DNA of 64,000 nt from Bog-473 sp049513455. Its GTDB lineage: Bacteria > Actinomycetota > Acidimicrobiia > Acidimicrobiales > RAAP-2. A model generated the notes under the pieces. That model was not told where the DNA came from. It saw only the letters and a program-made list of their open reading frames with translations, and searched no databases. Of this stretch, positions 52,251-60,825 are shown one piece after another; position 1 is the first letter of the stretch, and each line of letters opens with the position of its first letter. A program made the translations under genes and the position numbers. The DNA is taken from contig JBEKWB010000015.1 in NCBI GenBank assembly GCA_049513455.1, positions 1-64,000 of the forward strand, read 5' to 3'.

Positions 52251-53020
52251 ACGGCTTGCGCGGGAAGGTTGCCATTGTCATCGGGGGGGCCAGCGGGGTC
52301 GGCAAAGCCACCGCGCTGCGACTCGGTGAGGAGGGCGCCCTGGTGGTGGTGGGCGATATCAACGAAGGCGGTGCCACCACCGTCGCCGAGAGCATCTCGA
52401 CAGCCGGTGGGACGGCGCAGGCCCGCAGGGCGGACATCAGTGACGAGGACCAGGTCAATGATCTGGTGGACTTTGCCCACCGTACCTTTGGCCGGGTCGA
52501 CCTCCTGCATAACGTCGCGGCGGACCTGGGGGACACATTGTTGGCCGACACCGATGCGGAGACGGTACCTCTCGACGTTTTCGACCGGACGATCGATGTC
52601 AATCTCCGCGGCTACTTGCTGTCGATCCGGGCCGTGCTCCCGCTCATGGTCGAGGCGGGCGCGGGCTCCATTGTCAACACGTCATCGTTGGCGGCCGACC
52701 GCGCCCTCGCCACGGGCGCTCGTGTGTCGTACTCGATCTCCAAGAGCGGAGTCCACGCCCTGACCCGGCACGTGGCTATCCGCTACGGGCGGCAGGGGAT
52801 CCGGTGTAACACGGCGTGCCTGGGCCTCGTCTTGTCCGAGGCGCTCCGGGCCACGGTACCGCCAGAGAGGATCGCCCGTTACGTGGAGCAGGTACCGAAC
52901 ACCAATCCCGGTGAGCCCGCTGCCATCGCTGCCGCGGTGGCGTTCCTCCTCTCGGATGACGCCCGTTACATCAACGGCCAGACGATCAACATCGACGGAG
53001 GGTCTTCGGTAAAGCAGTAA
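52247..53020 (+). CDS. Short-chain dehydrogenase/reductase, paralog of 40280
   Basis: 257 residues: IVIGGASGVGKATALRLGEE, VGDINEGGATT, catalytic Ser in NTSSLAADRALAT, YSISKSGV (Tyr-x-x-x-Lys), end NGQTINIDGGSSVKQ. It is closely related to 40280-41053. GTG 52247 is overlapped by the stop of a 19-codon leader. It is followed 45 bases later by an ACAD in the same direction. Confidence 0.88.
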   Translation: MNGLRGKVAIVIGGASGVGKATALRLGEEGALVVVGDINEGGATTVAESISTAGGTAQARRADISDEDQVNDLVDFAHRTFGRVDLLHNVAADLGDTLLADTDAETVPLDVFDRTIDVNLRGYLLSIRAVLPLMVEAGAGSIVNTSSLAADRALATGARVSYSISKSGVHALTRHVAIRYGRQGIRCNTACLGLVLSEALRATVPPERIARYVEQVPNTNPGEPAAIAAAVAFLLSDDARYINGQTINIDGGSSVKQ

Positions 53021-53065
53021 ACGTTCCACTACGCTCCGATCTCACCATGCACGAAAGGTCATTCA

Positions 53066-54274
53066 ATGGATTTCGAACTTTCAGCTGAACAGCAGGACCT
53101 CGTCACGCGGGCTGGTGCCGCCGGCGCAGAATGGCAGGCGTTCGCCGAGGAGTGGGACCGGAGCAATTACGCTCCGATCGGCGAGGTGACCAAGCGAATG
53201 GGCGAACTCGGCTTCCTCGGGATAACCATTCCGAAGGAGTTCGGGGGCCAGGGCCGCACCAACGTCGAGTACACCCTCGCCGTCGAGGAGATCACCCGAC
53301 GTGCCACGACGTGGATCGCGGCCGAGCCCCTCTTCAGGACGTCGGCGGCCGGACCGACCATCTGCCTGATGTCGAAGAACCACGTGGCCAAGGAGAAATT
53401 CCTGCCGCGCATCGTCACCGGAGAGCTCGGTTGCACCATCGGCATCACCGAGCCGGCGCACGGATCCGACATGACCTCCCTGGAGACGACCGCCGAACGG
53501 CGCGGCAAGGAGTTCGTCCTTAACGGGGAGAAGCATCTCATCACCGGGGAGAAGCATCTCATCACGGGCGCCGTCGAGGACTCTTTGTATGCGACGTTCG
53601 TCCGCTTCGACGGGATCCCGGGTGCCAAAGGCGTCGGTGCGGTGATGGTCGAGAAGGGGACACCGGGTTTCGAGATGGAGCGGGGACCCGAGTTTGTGGG
53701 GTCGCGTGGAATTCCCCATGGGAACTTGCGGTTCACCGACTGTCACGTGCCGGAGGATAATTTCCTTTTCGGACCCGGCGAGTTCGCCGATCTGATGAAG
53801 GCCTTCAACATGGAGCGCTTGCACAACGCGGCGTCATCGATCGGATCCTCCGAAGCCGTCTTCGATGCCACGTTGGAGTACGTGCAGACACGGAGACAGT
53901 TCGACCGGGACATCATCGAATTCCAGGCGATCCAGCATGAGGTGGCCGACATGTGGACGAAGATCGAGGCGGCCCGGTGGTTGGTCTATCGCGCCGCGGC
54001 GACGTCCATCGATGGCAATTTCCCACGACCGATGGACGTCACCCTGGCCAAGTACTACTCCAACCAGGTGATGTTCGATGTCACGAGCAGTGGCGTCCTG
54101 CTGCACGGGGGGATCGGTACGACGCTCGGATGCGCCATGCAACGCATTCATCGTGACTGCCTGGTGTACCGAATTGCTGGCGGCTCGCCCCACATCACCC
54201 GCAACACCATTGCGAGCCAGTTGATGCCAAATCGCCGCTTCAGTCAGCGCCCGGAAAAGGCCACGGCCGGATGA
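53066..54274 (+). CDS. Acyl-CoA dehydrogenase with internal 7-residue duplication
   Basis: 402 residues: MDFELSAEQQDLVTRAGAAG, FAD motif GITEPAHGSDMTSLETTA, LQYSRT-like segment EYVQTRRQFDRDIIEFQAIQ, and a C-terminal LLHGGIGTTLGCAMQRIHRD. In the beta domain, GEKHLIT occurs twice in a row (about 155-168), encoded by a 21-bp tandem repeat, so the loop is seven residues longer than in relatives. The terminal GTSEIQR is replaced by GSPHITRNTIASQLM. CGAAAGG precedes the ATG. Confidence 0.87.
   Translation: MDFELSAEQQDLVTRAGAAGAEWQAFAEEWDRSNYAPIGEVTKRMGELGFLGITIPKEFGGQGRTNVEYTLAVEEITRRATTWIAAEPLFRTSAAGPTICLMSKNHVAKEKFLPRIVTGELGCTIGITEPAHGSDMTSLETTAERRGKEFVLNGEKHLITGEKHLITGAVEDSLYATFVRFDGIPGAKGVGAVMVEKGTPGFEMERGPEFVGSRGIPHGNLRFTDCHVPEDNFLFGPGEFADLMKAFNMERLHNAASSIGSSEAVFDATLEYVQTRRQFDRDIIEFQAIQHEVADMWTKIEAARWLVYRAAATSIDGNFPRPMDVTLAKYYSNQVMFDVTSSGVLLHGGIGTTLGCAMQRIHRDCLVYRIAGGSPHITRNTIASQLMPNRRFSQRPEKATAG
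53525..53566 (+). repeat. 21-bp in-frame tandem duplication inside an ACAD gene
   Basis: Two adjacent copies of a 21-base unit beginning GGGGAGAAGCATCTCATCAC; only the last base differs (C, then G). It adds seven residues without breaking the frame. Near-identity suggests a recent slippage event, or an assembly artefact. Confidence 0.85.
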
Positions 54275-54307
54275 ACGCCGGGATGCGGCGCACCAAGGGA
54301 GGCGATC

Positions 54308-55204
54308 GTGGCTGAAGACGCGCACAGCAACTGGGGCCGTTGGGGGGAGGACGACGAACGGGGCGCCCTGAATCTGGTGACTCCCGATCGCACCATGGAT
54401 GGAGTCAGGGCCTGTCGCACGGGAAAGGTCTATAGCTTGGCTTACCCGCTGCAACGTGAGGGGGTGCCGATCGTCCCGTACCGGGGGGCGCCGCAGCGGC
54501 TGTCGCTTATGAACCAAGCGGACCCGGGCCAGTTCGCGGCCTGGGGTGGCGGGCCGGAGATGGGCGCCAATGAGGACGTCCTGGTGGTGCCGTCCCACTC
54601 TGTTACGCACATGGACGCCCTCTGCCACGTCTATGACGAGGGCCTGATCTACAACGGCTTCCCCGCCGACTCGTTCCGGACCTACGACGGTGCGGGCAAG
54701 TGCGGCATTGACAAGGTGGGCGCGGTGGCCGCCCGCTCGGTGCTCCTCGATCTCCCGGGGTATCTCGGCGTGCCGTGGCTCGAGCCCGGCCACACGATCA
54801 CCGGTGCCGAGCTCGAAGCCTGTGCCCAGCACGAGGATGTCGCCATTCACCCCGGTGATGTGTTGCTGATCCGAACCGGCTACATGACCTACTGGTTCAG
54901 TCAGAGCGGCGAAGCGCCGGGCTTTGCGCAACCCGGTGTCGGGCTCGATGCGGTCGACTACATTCGCGACCACGATGTGGCGATCGTAGGCGCGGACAAT
55001 TCCGCGGTCGAGGTCGTCCCCTTCGACTCCCATTACATGAGCGGACATCTGACGCTTCTGGTTCAGCTGGGGATACATCTGTTGGAGCATGTCCGCCTGG
55101 ACGAATTGGCGTCTGACGCCGTCTACGAGGGGCTCTTCATGGTAGGACCGCTCAACGTGACCGGCGCCTCCGGCAGTCCGGTTAATCCGGTAGTTATCGG
55201 CTAA
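54308..55204 (+). CDS. Cyclase-family (kynurenine formamidase-like) hydrolase
   Basis: 298 residues. The metal-binding motif SHSVTHMDALCHVYDEG (His97, His101, Asp103, His107) is the HxGTHxDxxxH signature of the cyclase/formamidase family, with Val in place of Gly. GDVLLIRTGYMTYW and the later VGADNSAVEVVPFDS are also typical. Members hydrolyse amides, lactones or cyclic intermediates. GTG 54308 follows GGAGGCG. It is 33 bases after the ACAD and 45 bases before an LLM gene. Confidence 0.85.
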   Translation: MAEDAHSNWGRWGEDDERGALNLVTPDRTMDGVRACRTGKVYSLAYPLQREGVPIVPYRGAPQRLSLMNQADPGQFAAWGGGPEMGANEDVLVVPSHSVTHMDALCHVYDEGLIYNGFPADSFRTYDGAGKCGIDKVGAVAARSVLLDLPGYLGVPWLEPGHTITGAELEACAQHEDVAIHPGDVLLIRTGYMTYWFSQSGEAPGFAQPGVGLDAVDYIRDHDVAIVGADNSAVEVVPFDSHYMSGHLTLLVQLGIHLLEHVRLDELASDAVYEGLFMVGPLNVTGASGSPVNPVVIG

Positions 55205-55249
55205 GCCCGCGGAGGAGACGCTTCCGTGCAGTGAGAAAGGACGAATAGA

Positions 55250-56371
55250 GTGGAGTTCGGCATATTCATTCAGGGCTACGTGCCTGAGTTCCGGCGCGGT
55301 GATCCCGACGCCGAGCATCACGCCCTACTCAACGACCTCGAGCTTGCCATTGCGGCCGATGCCGCCGGCTTCAAGTACGTCTGGGTCTCCGAGCACCACT
55401 TCCTCGACGAGTACTCCCACCTGTCGGCCAATGACGTGGTGCTTGGTTATCTGGCCCATGCGACGGAGCGGATCCACATCGGCTCGGGAATCTTCAACCC
55501 TCTGCCACAGGTGAATCACCCGGCGAAGGTGGCCGAGCGGGTGGCCATGCTGGACCACCTGTCCGACGGACGCTTCGAGTTCGGAACTGGCCGGGGTGCG
55601 GGAAGCCACGAGATCCTGGGCTTCCTCCCCGGCGTCGAGGACCTCAACGTGACCAAGGAGATCTGGGAGGAGACCATCGGGGAGTTCCCCAAAATGTGGT
55701 TGCAGGATACGTACGAGGGGTTCTCCGGGAAGTACTGGCAGCTTCCGCCCCGCAAGGTCCTCCCGAAGCCCTGGAAGAAGCCGCACCCTCCGATGTGGTA
55801 CGCCGCGGGCAACCCACCCAGCTACGCCATGGCGGCCCGGAAGGGGCTCGGGGTGCTCGGCTTCTCGGTCGGCTCCTACGCCGATCTGGAAAAGGTGCTG
55901 GCCTCGTACAAGTCCGAGATCGTGAACGCCGAGCCGATCGGTGCCTACGTCAACGACAACATCATGGTGGCCTCCGGATTCTTCGTGGCCGAAGACACCG
56001 AGAAGGCCGTTGAGAGAGCGGTCAACGCCCGGCTGAACTACATGCAGAGCCTCGTGTTCCGGTACCACGACACCTTCCCTGCGCCCGCCGGCATTCCCCT
56101 ATGGCCGGACGTGATCCCGGACTTCACCGCCGACCAGGTGAAGGAGATGGCCAAGGGCGGGATGATCTGCGGTAACCCCGATGAAGCGCTCGCCCAATGT
56201 CGCGAGTGGGAGTCGACCGGCGCCGATCAACTCGCTTTCGGGATGGGGACCGCTTCACACGAGGAGAACCTTGAGATGATCCGCCTCATGGGCGAGTACG
56301 TGATCCCGAAAATCGACACCGATCCGGTGCACCGGAGCTCCCGTTTCCGCGATGCTGCGGCCGCCTCGTAA
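55250..56371 (+). CDS. LLM-class flavin-dependent oxidoreductase
   Basis: 373 residues: MEFGIFIQGYVPEFRRGDPD, GFKYVWVSEHHFLDEYSHLS, HIGSGIFNPLPQVNHPAKVA and GRFEFGTGRGAGSHEILGF mark the bacterial luciferase-like monooxygenase family. Members of this branch can be two-component FMNH2 monooxygenases acting on ketones or esters, or F420 dehydrogenases. GTG 55250 follows GAAAGGA. It is in the same rightward run as the ACAD and cyclase. Confidence 0.87.
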   Translation: MEFGIFIQGYVPEFRRGDPDAEHHALLNDLELAIAADAAGFKYVWVSEHHFLDEYSHLSANDVVLGYLAHATERIHIGSGIFNPLPQVNHPAKVAERVAMLDHLSDGRFEFGTGRGAGSHEILGFLPGVEDLNVTKEIWEETIGEFPKMWLQDTYEGFSGKYWQLPPRKVLPKPWKKPHPPMWYAAGNPPSYAMAARKGLGVLGFSVGSYADLEKVLASYKSEIVNAEPIGAYVNDNIMVASGFFVAEDTEKAVERAVNARLNYMQSLVFRYHDTFPAPAGIPLWPDVIPDFTADQVKEMAKGGMICGNPDEALAQCREWESTGADQLAFGMGTASHEENLEMIRLMGEYVIPKIDTDPVHRSSRFRDAAAAS

Positions 56372-56414
56372 GCGGCAACTGCACGCCTGATATCGGGAGT
56401 CCCACCCGCCCGTC

Positions 56415-57176
56415 ATGCCCAGCCCCGTTGCATCTCGCCGGGACGTAGAGAATCTCCAGGTCATCCGGGAGTCCCTGCCGGGTGCCGCCAAACGGCAGGT
56501 TCCGCAGCGATCGTCTTCGAGCTCGCGGGATTCACTCAGGGAAGTGGCGCTCCGCCTCTTCGACGAACGCGGGTTCAAGGCGGTCACCGTGCGGGACATC
56601 ATGGAAGTCCAGGGCCTGACTGCGGGCGCCATGTACAACCATTTCCGGTCGAAGGAACTCGTGCTCGTCTCGCTCATCACCGACTCGGTGGGGGGGTTGG
56701 AGGGCTATCTGAGGGTGGCGTTCTCCGTGAGCGAGCCCGATGACCGCCCGGCCCGGCTGGCGGCTCTGGTCTATGCGCATGCCCGATATCAGTGTGAATT
56801 TGCCCCGCTGGCCCGCGTCTCGTCGAATGAGTTCGTGCACCTTCCCGCCAAGGCCAAACGTGAGTTGGCGACGCGTCTGCTGCGAATCCGGGCCCACCAA
56901 GTGGGTGTGACCACCGAGGGCATCGCACGCGGAGAGTTCGACATCGACAGTCCGGAGATCGCAGTCATGGAATTTCAAGGAATGGCGGCGAAAATGTCCG
57001 AGTGGTACGACATCAAAGGACCGTTCGATCCGGCGCGGATGTCCCGATATCACGCCAAAATTGTCCTACGGATGGTGGGCGGGAAGACGTCCGACGCCGT
57101 TTTCGACGCGCTCGACGTCGCCTTCCGACCTATTCGTCTGCGCACGGTCGCGACCGTGGTGGAAGCTGCGTCGTGA
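56415..57176 (+). CDS. TetR/AcrR family transcriptional regulator
   Basis: 253 residues. An N-terminal tail of about 35 residues precedes a helix-turn-helix at about 38-85 with AVTVRDIMEVQGLTAGAMYN. The C-terminal domain (FVHLPAKAKRELATRLLRIR) resembles KstR2-like TetR proteins that sense CoA thioesters. It follows the LLM gene by 43 bases and converges with the crotonase at 57188. It is the only regulator in the right half of the window, but its own upstream region has no TTGTCCGKACAA site. Confidence 0.85.
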   Translation: MPSPVASRRDVENLQVIRESLPGAAKRQVPQRSSSSSRDSLREVALRLFDERGFKAVTVRDIMEVQGLTAGAMYNHFRSKELVLVSLITDSVGGLEGYLRVAFSVSEPDDRPARLAALVYAHARYQCEFAPLARVSSNEFVHLPAKAKRELATRLLRIRAHQVGVTTEGIARGEFDIDSPEIAVMEFQGMAAKMSEWYDIKGPFDPARMSRYHAKIVLRMVGGKTSDAVFDALDVAFRPIRLRTVATVVEAAS

Positions 57177-57187
57177 CACGACGTCCG

Positions 57188-57931
57188 TCAGGTGTTCCCC
57201 CGACGGCCGAACGCGTCGGTGTCGAATGACCCGCTTTCTGCCATGGATCCGAACTCGAGATGCACCAGTCCCTGCTGCAGAATGTGCAGGTTGACCGCTC
57301 GCTTGGTGTCCCGCAGTGCTTCGGGTGGCTGGGCGGCGAGCGTGGCGGCGATTTCGAGCGCTCTCGGCAGCAACGACTCCTCCGACACGATGTCGGAGGC
57401 CAGGTCCACCCGCTGGGCCGTCTCGGCATCTATCCGTCGACCCATATAGAGGACTTGACGGGCGAGGGGAAGCCCGACGAGGTGGGGAAGCAGCAGCGCA
57501 CCGCCATCTCCGGCGACGATACCGCTGGAGACGTGGGGATCAGCCAGATAAGAAGTCGGACTCATGACGAGAACGTCGGCGGCGAGAGCGATGGTGCACC
57601 CCACCCCGACGGCCGGTCCGTTGATCGCCGCCACCAGTGGGAGCTCGCACCGCAGCATGTTCAGGAGCAGGTTGCGGGCCTCGGCCATGCGGCGGCGTCG
57701 GTAGGCGCGGTCGTTGCGCAATCGGTCCCAGCCACCCCGGTCGCCACCGCTGCAGAAGGTAGTCCCCGCGCCGGTGATGACGACCGCTCTGACTGTCTCG
57801 TCGTCCGCCAGGTCCTGCCAGACGGTGGTCAGTTTGAGATGCATGGCGGCATCCAGGGCGTTGGCCTTGTCGGGGCGGTTGATGGTGAGCAGCGTGACGC
57901 CCCCATCCACTGCTGCAACATCGATGCTCAT
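57188..57931 (-). CDS. Crotonase, DPHV-type (no catalytic Glu pair)
   Basis: 247 residues. ITGAGTTFCSGGDRGGW and NGPAVGVGCTIALAAD form the oxyanion hole. The first Glu position reads LADPHVSSGIVAGDGGAL (His), and the second ARQVLYMG (Val), so neither hydratase Glu is present. It is the last gene of a leftward run (ACAD, MaoC, LLM, crotonase) and its ATG overlaps the LLM stop (ATGA). Confidence 0.83.
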   Translation of the reverse strand: MSIDVAAVDGGVTLLTINRPDKANALDAAMHLKLTTVWQDLADDETVRAVVITGAGTTFCSGGDRGGWDRLRNDRAYRRRRMAEARNLLLNMLRCELPLVAAINGPAVGVGCTIALAADVLVMSPTSYLADPHVSSGIVAGDGGALLLPHLVGLPLARQVLYMGRRIDAETAQRVDLASDIVSEESLLPRALEIAATLAAQPPEALRDTKRAVNLHILQQGLVHLEFGSMAESGSFDTDAFGRRGNT

Positions 57932-58965
57932 GTGTCCTCAAGGGTAGCTGTTCGTCCACCCGAGCGGATGGCGTCGACCACCGGTTGCCACGTCGAGGGA
58001 TCGCTCTCGTAGGGGATGTAGAGGCTGGTGCGCTGCACGAGGCCTTCGAATCGCTCCGCCAACGCCGGGGCGATCTCAGCGGGTTCCGCCACGATGGCAA
58101 AGCCGTTCAGCACGTCGTCATCGATCAACTCGCCCATCTCGTCCCAGCGGTCTTGGCGAGCCAGCGCATTGAGGTCGCTTTGCAGCTCCCCCCATCCGTG
58201 GACCTCCAGGACCGGGCGGTAGGCCGGGGTGGACGCATAGAACGCAATCTGCTGTTTCGTCTCGCGTAGGGCGATATCGAATGCTTCGGCGGTGGCGCCG
58301 GTGACGATGAAGGACGGGCCGGAGATCTCGAACCCCTCCATGCCCTTGCCGATGCCCGCTCTTCCCCGCAAAAGTGCAGGAATGGTGACCTCGCGCAGGT
58401 AGCGCTCCGTGGTGAAGGCATGGCAGATGAACCCGTCGGCGACCTCTCCGGCCACCTCCGTCATGCGCGGCCCCACTCCGGCCACCATCACTTTGGGGGG
58501 TCCGAACGGGTTCGGGTCGGGCGCAAAGAACGGCGTCATCAGCGTGTGGTGATAGAACTCCCCTTCGAAGTCCAGCGGCACGCCTTCGTTCCAGCTTCTC
58601 CATATGGCACGGAGGGCGAGAACGAACTCTCGCATACGTGGTGCCGGGTGCGACCATGGCATCGAGAAGCGATGGAGGATGTGGGACCTCACCTGTGTGC
58701 CGAGGCCGAGTACGAGTCGACCTCCCGAGAGGGCCTGCAGGTCGTTGGCGCTGATGGCCACGGTCATGGGACTGCGGGCGAAGGCCACGACAATCGACGT
58801 CCCGACTTCAGCGGTCGTGGTCGTCTGGGCGGAGAGGAGGACGGACAAGAACGGGTCGTGGGTCGTTTCCGAAATCCAGATCCCTGAGTACCCGGCCTCC
58901 TCATAGCGGCGCGCCGCCTCCCCCGCCTGCTGTTGCGGGACGGTCAGGCGGACGTCGAGCTTCAT
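57928..58965 (-). CDS. LLM-class (probably F420-dependent) oxidoreductase
   Basis: 345 residues: MKLDVRLTVPQQQAGEAARR, YSGIWISETTHDPFLSVLLS, TSIVVAFARSPMTVAISAND and GRLVLGLGTQVRSHILHRFS are features of actinobacterial F420-dependent LLM proteins. It shares 4-base overlaps with both neighbours (crotonase and MaoC), a sign of fixed stoichiometry or a shared pathway step. Confidence 0.87.
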   Translation of the reverse strand: MKLDVRLTVPQQQAGEAARRYEEAGYSGIWISETTHDPFLSVLLSAQTTTTAEVGTSIVVAFARSPMTVAISANDLQALSGGRLVLGLGTQVRSHILHRFSMPWSHPAPRMREFVLALRAIWRSWNEGVPLDFEGEFYHHTLMTPFFAPDPNPFGPPKVMVAGVGPRMTEVAGEVADGFICHAFTTERYLREVTIPALLRGRAGIGKGMEGFEISGPSFIVTGATAEAFDIALRETKQQIAFYASTPAYRPVLEVHGWGELQSDLNALARQDRWDEMGELIDDDVLNGFAIVAEPAEIAPALAERFEGLVQRTSLYIPYESDPSTWQPVVDAIRSGGRTATLEDT

Positions 58966-59522
58966 GAATCCTCGAGGCCGGGAGCCGACGGAGCAACCGC
59001 AGCCGCGCCAGGGGACCTGATGGGTGTCGTCGGTTCCGGGAAGTAGGGGATCGCATCGGCCTCGGACCTCCAGACCATGAAGGTGCGCTCGAAGTCGAGC
59101 ACCTCCTCGCCCCGCTGATTGATCCCACGGGTGGCGCAGGTGACGATTCCTGCCTTTGGTCGGGAGGCGGAAGACCGAACCCCTGTGATGATGCTCTCGC
59201 CGTAAAGCGTGTCGCCGACGAACACCGGCGCGGTCAAGCGGATCTCTTTCCAGCCCAGGTTGGCGATAGCGTTCTGGCTGATGTCGGCCACGGAGAGCCC
59301 CAGTACGAGGGCGACGGTCAATCCCGAGTTGACGAGCTCCTGGCCATGTTCGGACTTCTTGGCGTAGTCGGCGTTGAAGTGCAGCTGGTTGGTGTTCATG
59401 GTGAGGAGGGAGAACCAGCGATTGTCGGCCTCGCCGATCGTCCGTCCCAGCTGGTGCCGGTAGACCTGACCCAAGGCAAAGTCCTCATAGAAATTGCCCT
59501 TCTGCATGAGAAATTCAGGCAC
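58962..59522 (-). CDS. MaoC-like hot-dog (R)-enoyl-CoA hydratase
   Basis: 186 residues, hot-dog fold. The hydratase signature is visible in IGEADNRWFSLLTMNTNQLH: the Asp (in EADN) and, six residues further on, the LTMNTNQLHFNADYA stretch typical of mesaconyl-CoA-hydratase-like MaoC proteins. VNSGLTVALVLGLSV and VGDTLYGESIITGVR follow. It probably hydrates an enoyl-CoA to the (3R)-hydroxy form, matching the MFE-2-type SDRs. It overlaps the LLM start by 4 bases and lies 8 bases after the ACAD stop. Confidence 0.85.
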   Translation of the reverse strand: MPEFLMQKGNFYEDFALGQVYRHQLGRTIGEADNRWFSLLTMNTNQLHFNADYAKKSEHGQELVNSGLTVALVLGLSVADISQNAIANLGWKEIRLTAPVFVGDTLYGESIITGVRSSASRPKAGIVTCATRGINQRGEEVLDFERTFMVWRSEADAIPYFPEPTTPIRSPGAAAVAPSAPGLEDS

Positions 59523-59530
59523 GGTTCGCG

Positions 59531-60673
59531 TCAGCCCTCGGCTAGGAGTGCGCGGGCGATAATTATGCGCTGGATCTCGTTGGTGCCTTCGCCGATGCAG
59601 AGCAGGGGAGCGTCACGGTAGTAGCGCTCGATGTGCCCCTCGGTGGAGTAGCCGTAGGCGCCATGGATGCGCATGGCATCGGTGGCGTTGTCCAGGGCTG
59701 CCTCGGTGGCCACCAACTTGGCCATCCCCGCCTCCAGGTCGCAGCGCTGGCCGGCATCGAATGCCTCTGCCGCTTTCTGGACGAGAAGCCGGGAGGAGGC
59801 GGTGCGGCAGGCCATGTCGGCGAGCTTCAACTGGATCGCCTGGTGCTGACCGATGGGCTTTCCCATGGTGTGACGAGTGCGGCTGTACTGGAGCGAGGCG
59901 TCCAGGGCAGCCGTGGACAGGCCTACACCCCGGGCGGCCACGTTGATCCGGCCCAGTTCGAGGGCGCCCACGGTCTGATGAAAGCCCTGGCCCGGCACTG
60001 TCCCGATGAGCCGGTTCGCCGGGACCTCCATGTCGTCGAAGTGCAACTCGACGGTGTCGACGCCTTTGTAGCCGATCTTGCCCAGCTGTCGGGACACCTC
60101 GTAGCCGTCGGAGCGCAGGACAATGAGCAGGGACATCCCGGCGTGCCGGGGTTGCGCCTGAGGATCCGTTTTCACCAGAAGCGCCAGACAGTTCCCCTTG
60201 CCACCGTTGGTGATCCACAGTTTCGTCCCCGACACCACATAGCGGTCCCCATCTCGTACGGCCACGGTGCGGATGGCCTGCAGATCGCTGCCGCAATCCG
60301 GTTCGGTCAGGCCGAGCCCTCCCCGCAATTCACCGGAAGCGAAACGGGGGAGCCACTCCTGGCGTTGTTCCTCGGTCCCGTAGCGGCGCACCAACTCGGC
60401 CATCATGAGGTGGGAGTTGATGACCCCGGTGAGAGACATCCAGACCTTGGAGATTGTCTCGACTATGCGCGAATAGGCCAGGGCGGAAAGCCCCAAGCCC
60501 CCGTACGCCTCGGGAATGGTGGCACCGAAGAGTCCGAATTCCTGCATCTGTTCGACCATGGCCGTCGGATACTTGTCAGCGTGCTCGAACTCGAGTACCT
60601 CAGGCAGGACGTCTTGCTCGAGCCACTTCTCAATGACGCGGACGAACTCGTCGAGTTCACCTTCGTGTTGCAT
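59531..60673 (-). CDS. Acyl-CoA dehydrogenase with MCAD-type catalytic Glu
   Basis: 380 residues. LGLTEPDCGSDLQAIRTVAV (FAD), VSGTKLWITNGGKGN, SRTRHTMGKPIGQHQAIQLK and the terminal CIGEGTNEIQRIIIARALL. Unlike the other ACADs here it keeps Glu directly before GT, the SCAD/MCAD catalytic position, so a conventional straight-chain or branched acyl-CoA is likely. ATG 60673 has GGAGG five bases upstream; ATG 60685 lacks one. First gene of the leftward MaoC-LLM-crotonase run. Confidence 0.91.
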   Translation of the reverse strand: MQHEGELDEFVRVIEKWLEQDVLPEVLEFEHADKYPTAMVEQMQEFGLFGATIPEAYGGLGLSALAYSRIVETISKVWMSLTGVINSHLMMAELVRRYGTEEQRQEWLPRFASGELRGGLGLTEPDCGSDLQAIRTVAVRDGDRYVVSGTKLWITNGGKGNCLALLVKTDPQAQPRHAGMSLLIVLRSDGYEVSRQLGKIGYKGVDTVELHFDDMEVPANRLIGTVPGQGFHQTVGALELGRINVAARGVGLSTAALDASLQYSRTRHTMGKPIGQHQAIQLKLADMACRTASSRLLVQKAAEAFDAGQRCDLEAGMAKLVATEAALDNATDAMRIHGAYGYSTEGHIERYYRDAPLLCIGEGTNEIQRIIIARALLAEG

Positions 60674-60737
60674 CGGATCCTCCATCGGGTCAGTGCGCCG
60701 GAAAGCCCAGAGCTGTCGTGACTTGCGCCCCTCCAGC

Positions 60738-60749
60738 TTGTCCGGACAA
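60738..60749. promoter_or_regulatory. Palindromic operator candidate (TTGTCCGGACAA)
   Basis: Perfect 12-bp palindrome and the best copy of the shared motif. It lies in the divergent gap between ACAD operons starting at 60673 (leftward) and 60826 (rightward). Confidence 0.65.
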
Positions 60750-60825
60750 TATACGCCATGGAACGGGCCTCACGTTCGAACGGAATCTCTCGTCGCGCCG
60801 GCGGATGTAAGGAGTTCTCCCGCCT

